Origin: an uncultured Lachnospiraceae bacterium
GTDB taxonomy: Bacteria > Bacillota > Clostridia > Lachnospirales > Lachnospiraceae
DNA: 20,502 nt
NCBI GenBank assembly: GCA_910580005.1
Contig: CAJTXH010000041.1
Coordinates: 1-20,502 of the forward strand
Direction of reading: 5' to 3'
Shown here: positions 1 through 6,710 of the stretch, one piece after another
Layout of the letters: each line of letters starts with the position of its first letter
Position numbering within the stretch: position 1 is the first letter of the stretch
Notes under the pieces: model-generated
Seen by the model: only the letters and a program-made list of their open reading frames with translations
Database searches by the model: none
What the model was told of the DNA's origin: nothing
Position numbers and translations under genes: made by a program

Positions 1-20
1 CCACATTTTTTTGTGGCATA

Positions 21-114
21 GGGATTTTATGCGCCATTACGTGGGCTGACGTAGCAGAAGCGTGCCCTGGAATGGAATATTTAGCTGGACATGGAAACCC
101 TGCGTCCGCCTGCA
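21..114 (-). repeat. Dispersed intergenic repeat, copy 1 (inverted relative to copy 2)
   Basis: Read on the minus strand, this segment matches the sequence around the prs stop codon near the right end of the window. Shared blocks are GGACGCAG(G/A)GTTTC, AGCTAAAT(T)ATTCCATTCCAGGGCA, a variable middle with ACGT, and GGCGCATAAA. Minus-strand codons here would read GGRRVSMSS-stop, close to the GRRVSVSS-stop that ends Prs. It therefore resembles either a repeat element or a degraded copy of a prs 3' end plus downstream sequence. Copy 2 has terminal inverted repeats; here the distal arm is degraded. A small hairpin, CCACA-N6-TGTGG, lies just left of it at 1-16. Mobile origin is inference. Confidence 0.6.
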
Positions 115-190
115 AACAAAGGAAAGCTGGAAATTTATGAAACGGACGTGCATAAAGCAAAGGCTATTACAAGATGGTAAGGAGAGAGTT

Positions 191-2365
191 ATGATTATTT
201 ATGACAGTAGCAGAGGGGTTTTTAAACTTGATACAGATAACACAAGTTATGTAATGGGAGTTACACAAGAAGGTTATCTTGGGAATATTTATTATGGGAA
301 AAAGGTAGATACGACAGACCTTGTGTATGCAATGCGTACTGGTGAGCATCCGTTTACCCCTTCAGTAATTCCAGGTGAAAAGATAAACTTTATGGACAAG
401 TTTCCAATGGAATATCCATTTGATGGCACTGGGGATTTTCATGCAAATTGTATAAACATAAGAAATAGTGAAGGCCAGGAAGGGCTTGAATTAAAAGTAG
501 ATTCACATAATATATATGCAGAAAAAAGAAAACTGGATGGGATGCCTTCTGCAAGGGGCCAGAGCACTATGTCCCTTGATATTGTGCTTTCAGATAAGTC
601 TTTAGGTGCTGAGGTTATTTTAACTTATACTGTTTATGAAGAATGTGATATAATTACACGTAGTGTAAAGGTGGTAAATGTATCAGACAATGCATTTTAC
701 ATAACAAAGGCATTATCAGCATGTTTAAATCTTGAAACAGAAGCCAGTGATATATTGTCACTTCATGGCGCATGGGCAAGGGAGCGCCATATACAGAGAA
801 GCAGGATAAATTATGGAAGTTATATTACAGAGTCATCCAGGGGTGAACCAGGACACCAGGACAGCCCATTTATTGCATTGCTTTCAGAAAACTGCAATAA
901 TGAAGCTGGTGATGTATATGCAATGAATTTAGTTTATTCAGGCAATTTTACTGCGAGGGTACAGAAAGACCACTTTGGCAAGGTCAGGGCAAGCATTGGC
1001 ATTAACCCGGAACGTTTTTGCTGGAAGCTTGGAAGCGGTGATACATTTGAAACACCAGAAGTTATTATGCAGTATACATGTGAAGGAACTAACGGCATGA
1101 CAAGGAATTTCCATGACTTTTTCCGTAAATATATCCTTCCTTTAAAATGGGTGGATGCAGAGAAGCCGGTTCTTATAAATAACTGGGAAGCGACTTATTT
1201 TGATTTTGATGATGAGAAGCTTGTACAGATTGCAGAGGAAGCTTCAAAGCTTGGAATAGAAATGCTTGTTATGGATGATGGCTGGTTTGGCAAAAGAAAT
1301 TCAGATACCAGCAGCCTTGGCGACTGGTATGTTAATGAGGAAAAACTTAAAGGCGGCCTTAAGAAACTTGTAGACAGGGTTAATGCACTTGGAATGAAAT
1401 TTGGTATATGGTTTGAGCCTGAAATGGTTTCGCCTGACTCAGATTTATACAGGGAGCACCCAGACTGGGTACTTGCACTTAATGGCAGGGAGCCAGGGCT
1501 TTGCAGGACACAGTATGTGCTTGATTTAAGCAGGCATGAAGTTGTTGACTATGTTTATGGGATGATTTATAAAATACTTAAATCAGCAAATATTGAATAT
1601 GTCAAATGGGATATGAACAGGCCAATAGCAGAGGCAGCAAGCCTTCAATTGCCAGCAGACAGGCAGGGTGAGGTGACACACAGGCATGTGCTTGCAGTTT
1701 ATGAGTTACAGGAAAGGCTTTTAAAAGATTTTCCAGGCCTTCTGCTTGAAAACTGTTCAGGAGGCGGCGCAAGGTTTGATGCTGGTATGCTGTACTACAG
1801 CCCGCAAATATGGTGTTCTGATAATGCAGACCCAGTAGAAAGGCTTATGGTACAGGAAGGCACACATCTGGTTTATCCACTTTCAACTACTGGCACACAT
1901 GTGGCAGACTGCCCTAACCATGCAAATGGCAGGATAACGCCATTTAATACACGTGCTGATGTTGCCCTTACAGGGACATTTGGATATGAACTTGATGTAA
2001 CACGTATTGCAAAAGAAGAAAGGGAAATGATACCAGCGCAGATTGCAAAATATAAAAAATACAGGCATCTTATACAAACAGGTGATTATTACAGGATTGC
2101 ATCATTCAGGGAGAATGGAAGGTATGACAGCTATATGGTAGTATCAAAAGATAAAAATAAAGCCATACTTGTATATGTGCAGGTAGTAACAGACTCTAAT
2201 GTATTAACTAAAAAGCTTAAATTATATGGACTGTGCCCAGGTAAAAAATATATTGTAGACGGGGCGGAATATCTTGGAAGCACACTTATGAATGTAGGTT
2301 ATATAATGAAGCCATTAAGAGGTGACTTCCAGTCTGTAGTAGTTGAAATAAATTGTGCTGGTTAA
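191..2365 (+). CDS. Alpha-galactosidase, glycoside hydrolase family 36
   Basis: Hydrolyses terminal alpha-1,6-linked galactose from melibiose and raffinose-family oligosaccharides by a retaining mechanism, probably in the cytoplasm since no signal peptide is visible. The 724-residue length is normal for bacterial tetrameric GH36 enzymes. The N-terminal third is the beta-sandwich region (about 1-320), followed by the (beta/alpha)8 barrel with LVMDDGWFGKR (D362, D363), the nucleophile in VKWDMNRP (D474) and the acid/base in WCSDNADP (D544). The 70-residue spacing equals that of D478 and D548 in the Geobacillus enzymes. Also present are FGIWFEPEM and ENCSGGGARFD. The start at 191 follows AAGGAGAG at 179-186; an in-frame ATG at 62 would place the repeat inside the protein and has no ribosome binding site. 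No transporter or regulator gene is visible beside it. Function is secure from motifs; the natural substrate is inferred. Confidence 0.95.
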   Translation: MIIYDSSRGVFKLDTDNTSYVMGVTQEGYLGNIYYGKKVDTTDLVYAMRTGEHPFTPSVIPGEKINFMDKFPMEYPFDGTGDFHANCINIRNSEGQEGLELKVDSHNIYAEKRKLDGMPSARGQSTMSLDIVLSDKSLGAEVILTYTVYEECDIITRSVKVVNVSDNAFYITKALSACLNLETEASDILSLHGAWARERHIQRSRINYGSYITESSRGEPGHQDSPFIALLSENCNNEAGDVYAMNLVYSGNFTARVQKDHFGKVRASIGINPERFCWKLGSGDTFETPEVIMQYTCEGTNGMTRNFHDFFRKYILPLKWVDAEKPVLINNWEATYFDFDDEKLVQIAEEASKLGIEMLVMDDGWFGKRNSDTSSLGDWYVNEEKLKGGLKKLVDRVNALGMKFGIWFEPEMVSPDSDLYREHPDWVLALNGREPGLCRTQYVLDLSRHEVVDYVYGMIYKILKSANIEYVKWDMNRPIAEAASLQLPADRQGEVTHRHVLAVYELQERLLKDFPGLLLENCSGGGARFDAGMLYYSPQIWCSDNADPVERLMVQEGTHLVYPLSTTGTHVADCPNHANGRITPFNTRADVALTGTFGYELDVTRIAKEEREMIPAQIAKYKKYRHLIQTGDYYRIASFRENGRYDSYMVVSKDKNKAILVYVQVVTDSNVLTKKLKLYGLCPGKKYIVDGAEYLGSTLMNVGYIMKPLRGDFQSVVVEINCAG

Positions 2366-2390
2366 AACAGGATATTTTTTAATATCAATA

Positions 2391-2430
2391 GTTTCCCTGC
2401 CTTGCAAAACATAAAAGCAGGAAGGGAAAC
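2391..2430 (+). terminator. Hairpin after alpha-galactosidase, possible terminator
   Basis: GTTTCCC at 2391-2397 pairs with GGGAAAC at 2424-2430, and an imperfect inner stem (TGCC / GCAGGAA) continues it. The T-rich stretch (TTCTTTTTTT) comes about 25 bases further downstream instead of directly after the stem, so this is a weak candidate for an intrinsic terminator of the preceding gene. Between this hairpin and 2590 I see nothing recognisable and no convincing ORF. Confidence 0.4.
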
Positions 2431-2592
2431 TAACAATCAGCTTGTATTAAAAAAAATTCTTTTTTTGTGGTTTCTTTTACAGTGCCATTACTGTTAATAA
2501 TAAAGTAAGCACTGTCTTTTTCGCTTGTTTCATCATGTACAGGAGGTCTGTTTACAGTTTATTCATTTATGTGTTTGTCCTGGATTGAAGGA

Positions 2593-2621
2593 TTGACTAG
2601 TTGGCTGGAATATAGTAACAT
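2593..2621 (+). promoter_or_regulatory. Putative sigma-A promoter of the RADAR-like operon
   Basis: TTGACT (2593-2598), a 17-base spacer and TAACAT (2616-2621) give a reasonable vegetative promoter. The -35 matches 5 of 6 and the -10 matches 4 of 6. Transcription would start near 2628, leaving a leader of about 90 bases that contains the 20-bp palindrome at 2657-2676. It is the best promoter I find upstream of the three-gene operon. Confidence 0.5.
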
Positions 2622-2656
2622 AAAAAATGTAAGTAAAAAAATAATTATTGCATGCG

Positions 2657-2676
2657 GCATAATATGCATATTATGC
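2657..2676. promoter_or_regulatory. Perfect 20-bp palindrome upstream of the RADAR-like operon
   Basis: The sequence reads GCATAATATG then its exact reverse complement CATATTATGC, with no spacer. A further TATGCATA lies at 2672-2679 and a GCATGC at 2650-2655, so short ATGC-centred palindromes are clustered. It falls in the predicted 5' leader, 41 bases before the chosen start of the first operon gene. A dimeric repressor site is the natural reading; with no loop it is a poor RNA hairpin. No regulator gene is adjacent. Confidence 0.5.
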
Positions 2677-2717
2677 ATATAATAAGCCACAAAGCAATAA
2701 AAATTATGGGGTATATA

Positions 2718-4022
2718 ATGAAAGATATATGTTTAACTTATTTAGGTGAAGATATCCGGCCAGCAAAATATATAGTTAGTTTTTTTAGGATAGCAGGGGT
2801 TTATGTTTACGAAAGAATAATTTATAGCAATGACAAGGTAAAACCAGACTTTCCGTCATTTGATATGGACATTAATATTATAATACTAGGCCAGAACTAT
2901 GTAGATGAATTAATTGAAAGATATGGTACAGAAGATACTGTGTTTATTTTAATGAGTGATAGAAAAGTAATTGATAAAGATTGTATTATTGGCAAAGATA
3001 AAAAGAATATTGGTATATTAGAAGATTTAATAAAGTTACTTTCTAAAAAGTATACACAGTTTGACATTGAAAAAAACGCTTTATCTAGTCTTGCAGAAAT
3101 ATTTGAAAGCAACCATCTTGCAGAAACATTATTAGGAACCCGTTATTTTTTACCTGACAAAATTATTTATTCTATGTTATGCCCAAATTATGAGAAAGCA
3201 ATAGAGGATATTTCAAATAAGTTAAAAGAAGATATTGAAGAAAGCATTAAGGGGAATTTCTTATGGTTTGCGATGGCATATATTGGATATGAATATAATT
3301 ATTATTGCAAAAGATTGAAGCAAGGATTTCTCTTTCGTCCAGATAATCTGCTGGAAATTACAGAGGAATTACGTGAAGGCTATAATGGAAACTGGAAATC
3401 ATTACTTCTTTTACAAGCTCAGATATATGATGATTTGGAAGGAAAAGTGAAAAAAGCATATGAGCTTTATGCAGAAACAGCTGATAGTGCTTATAATGCA
3501 TTTGCATGGTATAAGATGGGTAATATATGGCAGAAAAATTATAAAGACAGCGCTATTGCTTTAGAACATTTTAAAAAAGCTGTTAATATAAATCCCTCTT
3601 ATTACCGTGCAATATATAAAGTGGCAGAATGTGAGTATATGCTGGAAAATTTTAATATTTCTGAAACATTATATAAAAGGGTTATAGAACTATTACAAAA
3701 CAATTATGCTAAAGGTATTTTAAGCCCCCTTGATATAGAGTATCTTTATAAATCAAATTTTAATATTGCAAGGATTGAAGTAACACAATATGGGGATATA
3801 TTTGAAGCAGTAAGGATATATAAATGGATAGAAGAGTTATGGGAGAGAATTTTAGATGATACAAGTGTAAATAATATATGTTTTATTTATATATTTGTAT
3901 CGGAGTTTAATGAAAAAATATTAACAAATTTGTACCAGGTATTAAAAAATAAACTTGATGTAAATAATGTTAAAGAAGAACGTAATTCGTTAGAAAGCAC
4001 AATTGCAGTAAAAGCTTATTAA
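2718..4022 (+). CDS. TPR-repeat protein with possible TIR-like N-terminal domain, first gene of RADAR-like operon
   Basis: I do not recognise this 434-residue protein as a named family. Residues 1-112 alternate predicted strands and helices (ICLTYLGED, INIIILGQNY, TVFILMSD), an order resembling a TIR or flavodoxin-like fold: ICLTYLGED could be the TIR FISYSSED strand and IIILGQNYVDELIE the LS-x-NYL region. The resemblance is weak and no NADase glutamate can be assigned with confidence. Residues about 225-330 look like tetratricopeptide repeats (AFAWYKMGNIWQ, ALEHFKKAVNINPSYYRAIYK). No signal peptide or membrane segment is seen. The start at 2718 has a GGGG (2708-2711) at suitable distance; ATGs at 2706 and 2652 are in frame, but the latter runs through the palindrome. 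It ends 19 bases before the ATPase gene. By context it may sense, recruit or act as effector in the defence system. Codon use is strongly AT-rich. Confidence 0.85.
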   Translation: MKDICLTYLGEDIRPAKYIVSFFRIAGVYVYERIIYSNDKVKPDFPSFDMDINIIILGQNYVDELIERYGTEDTVFILMSDRKVIDKDCIIGKDKKNIGILEDLIKLLSKKYTQFDIEKNALSSLAEIFESNHLAETLLGTRYFLPDKIIYSMLCPNYEKAIEDISNKLKEDIEESIKGNFLWFAMAYIGYEYNYYCKRLKQGFLFRPDNLLEITEELREGYNGNWKSLLLLQAQIYDDLEGKVKKAYELYAETADSAYNAFAWYKMGNIWQKNYKDSAIALEHFKKAVNINPSYYRAIYKVAECEYMLENFNISETLYKRVIELLQNNYAKGILSPLDIEYLYKSNFNIARIEVTQYGDIFEAVRIYKWIEELWERILDDTSVNNICFIYIFVSEFNEKILTNLYQVLKNKLDVNNVKEERNSLESTIAVKAY

Positions 4023-4041
4023 CAGCAGAAGAGGGATTGTT

Positions 4042-6696
4042 ATGCGTAAAAACACAAATAAATTTAATTATAAAGGTGCTTATAATATTATAAGAAAAGA
4101 AGATATCAGACATTTTGATTTATCTTTGTTTGCAGAGCAATATGAAAAAGTATCAGTAATGGTTTCTGAAATTATCGGATATAATCTTAACCTGGATATC
4201 TGTGGAAATCCATATAAAGAAGAATATTATCCAGATAAAAATAAAGATTACAAAATTTATAATGTAATTTCTTTTTTGGGTGGCAGGGGTACAGGCAAGA
4301 CATCTGCCATGGTTTCATATACAGAATTTCTTAAAAATTATGAAAAGAATATTGAAAATGAAATGGATGAGAGCAATAAAAAATATTTTTTGGATACCCC
4401 GCCTAATAATCCTGTTTCATTTTTAACACTTGATATGATACATGCTACCATGCTTGGTAAAAATGAAGGGATTCTTGATGTAATCTTGGCAAATATGTGG
4501 GAACTCTATACAAAGAGTTTAAATGTAAGAGGATACCACAGGGATGGCCTGTATGAACAAAAGGAAAATATTGCAAAAGGTTTTTCTGCTTTAAAAAAAG
4601 CATATCAGGACTATCTTAAAAGTTCAACAAATGACCATGCCTCTGAAATAAGACAGCTTAGTGACCTGGCAAGCAGTCTTAATTTTAGAAAAAAATTCCA
4701 GGAATTTGTACAGTTATTTTTAAAGTTTTTTGAAAACAAGAAAAATACATTTCTGGTAATTATGATTGATGATATTGATATGGCAAAGTCAGATTCCTTT
4801 GAAATATTGGAACAGCTCCACCTCTTTTTAAGGGTTCCCAATGTTATTATATTTATAACAGCTGATATTATCCGTCTACAGCAGATTTGTGAACATTATT
4901 ATTATAAAAAATATGTAGATGGGGAACTAGCTAATACAAATAATGCTGAATTAGATTTATTTATAAGAAATAAACAAGACTTTTCTAATGACTTTCTGGA
5001 AAAGATAATAGCACTGGATATGCGTATTAATATGCCAGATTTTTATGTAGTAAATCCTCCCTTGGCAGAAGAGAAGAAAGATGAGGAATTAAAACTAAAA
5101 AATAAAATATTGCAGATATTATTTGACAACAATCTGGAATTTGATGGAAAGGCACATGAACATCATTTTTTAGAAGGGTTTACATTAAGGGAAAATACAG
5201 CTTTATTACATGAACTTGACAGGGGATGTAAATTAAAAACAGATGAAAGCGGCGGAATTAATAACTGGTTAATGCAAAGAATTAAAGAACAGCTTGCTAA
5301 CCGTATTGAAGACAGTTATTTAAGAAAAAATATAAAAGAATTATTCCATATAGATGATAGATATTTGAATGAATATTTTATGCAATTAATTTATAATAAA
5401 CTTGAATATTTAGAGGATAAAGCAAATTATAGAAGGGAATTCAGACTATATAACTGCCGTATAAGCGAGATATTATATGGATGTAATATATTAGAACAAT
5501 GGAATTACAGACATCGGGATTTAGTAAATGTAATAATAGCATATTATACTGCAAGAGTGGCACAAGCAGGAAAAAAACCATACAGTAATGTTGAATATAT
5601 GTTTAAAGATGCTCTATGGGGAATATGGACAAATAATATGCTAAAGGGTATGAGAGAGCAGATATTAAATTATGGAGTACAGACAGTTGCTTCTGGTTTA
5701 AATTTAAAAGAATTTGGAATAAGGATACTTGTTAGTGTAGAAGAGATTAATACAGATTTGTTGAAGGATTTAAATAGTAAAGAAATAAATATAGAAACAG
5801 ATAAAATAGCAGAATTTATTGTTAAACTGATAGAAAATAATAAAGAGCAGATATATGCATACCAGGTTTTGCTGGCATTTTTAGATATAAAAGGCAATAA
5901 GCCAGGGGTAAACAGTAATTTAATAATATCTTCAGAAATTAAAGACAGCCATACAGTTGAAATGACTGTTAAAAAGGATGCTGTCCAGGAGGATTCAAAG
6001 AAACCAGATAATAATTTTGAAAATAAAAGTTCACAAAATGAAAAAAAAGAGATGCCTACATCTTTTTCTTTATGGCTGCAGTATAATTTTGAACATGGTG
6101 CACTGGATTTTAATTTTGATTATCCACTTATGAATATATCCAGTTTAAAAGAATTTTGCTGTGATTTTAAAGAAAACCTTTATGATTTAATTCTTGAAGG
6201 CTTGTTAAAAAGCATAGACAATATTTTTATAAATAAAGGAGAACCAGATGGGGATACAAAGAAAGTTATTATTAATAAAGATGTAGTGAAACAAGAATGC
6301 AAAAAAGCATTTGGACAGCACCATCCAGACATTTTTCTTGAAGACGCTATTAGTGTCTGGGAAGAAGAGTATCCTGGCAAATTTCCATTTCCATATCAAA
6401 ATATAGAGATGGTTTATGCGATAGGGAAAAAGCTTGAAAATGATAATATAATATTCAATAAAGGTAAATTTTATACAGGATTAAGAAAAATATATGAAGT
6501 TATATGTAAAGAACTTGATGAACGTGATGAATTTTATGATACAAAAGATAACAATACAGGTTATTGCTCACCATTTAAAGAATATCCAGTAATAAAATAT
6601 TTTTTAGAAAATAAAAGCAGTGATACAGTACAAGGTATGTTAGAGCCACTTGTTAAACCTGTTAGTAAATTGATTAGCCCAGTTCAAATAGATTAG
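4042..6696 (+). CDS. rdrA: RADAR ATPase RdrA-like P-loop NTPase
   Basis: 884 residues, close to the roughly 900 of known RdrA. An N-terminal segment precedes Walker A, GGRGTGKTS at G80-S88. Walker B is FLVIMIDDID with D243, D244 and D246, and a sensor-1-like FITAD lies at 271-275. The remainder, about 600 residues, is mostly helical with a charged, low-complexity stretch near 635-675 (EDSKKPDNNFENKSSQNEKK). In characterised RADAR systems RdrA is an AAA+-like ATPase that forms a ring and docks on the RdrB shell to activate or feed it. The assignment rests on the P-loop motifs, the size and especially the adjacent deaminase; sequence alone would only say STAND/AAA-like ATPase. The ribosome binding site GAGGGA precedes the ATG, and the stop is 14 bases before rdrB. 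Cytoplasmic; no membrane segments. Confidence 0.85.
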   Translation: MRKNTNKFNYKGAYNIIRKEDIRHFDLSLFAEQYEKVSVMVSEIIGYNLNLDICGNPYKEEYYPDKNKDYKIYNVISFLGGRGTGKTSAMVSYTEFLKNYEKNIENEMDESNKKYFLDTPPNNPVSFLTLDMIHATMLGKNEGILDVILANMWELYTKSLNVRGYHRDGLYEQKENIAKGFSALKKAYQDYLKSSTNDHASEIRQLSDLASSLNFRKKFQEFVQLFLKFFENKKNTFLVIMIDDIDMAKSDSFEILEQLHLFLRVPNVIIFITADIIRLQQICEHYYYKKYVDGELANTNNAELDLFIRNKQDFSNDFLEKIIALDMRINMPDFYVVNPPLAEEKKDEELKLKNKILQILFDNNLEFDGKAHEHHFLEGFTLRENTALLHELDRGCKLKTDESGGINNWLMQRIKEQLANRIEDSYLRKNIKELFHIDDRYLNEYFMQLIYNKLEYLEDKANYRREFRLYNCRISEILYGCNILEQWNYRHRDLVNVIIAYYTARVAQAGKKPYSNVEYMFKDALWGIWTNNMLKGMREQILNYGVQTVASGLNLKEFGIRILVSVEEINTDLLKDLNSKEINIETDKIAEFIVKLIENNKEQIYAYQVLLAFLDIKGNKPGVNSNLIISSEIKDSHTVEMTVKKDAVQEDSKKPDNNFENKSSQNEKKEMPTSFSLWLQYNFEHGALDFNFDYPLMNISSLKEFCCDFKENLYDLILEGLLKSIDNIFINKGEPDGDTKKVIINKDVVKQECKKAFGQHHPDIFLEDAISVWEEEYPGKFPFPYQNIEMVYAIGKKLENDNIIFNKGKFYTGLRKIYEVICKELDERDEFYDTKDNNTGYCSPFKEYPVIKYFLENKSSDTVQGMLEPLVKPVSKLISPVQID

Positions 6697-6710
6697 AAAG
6701 GAAGTGCTAT

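Noticed and set aside
62..190. Alpha-galactosidase extended to an upstream ATG at 62
   Set aside because: The extra 43 codons run through the repeat element, are unlike the family and lack a ribosome binding site; ATG 191 has AAGGAGAG.
2366..2717. Possible small accessory membrane gene (Csx27-like or SLATT) before the defence operon
   Set aside because: No open frame of useful length with a ribosome binding site or hydrophobic segments is present here.
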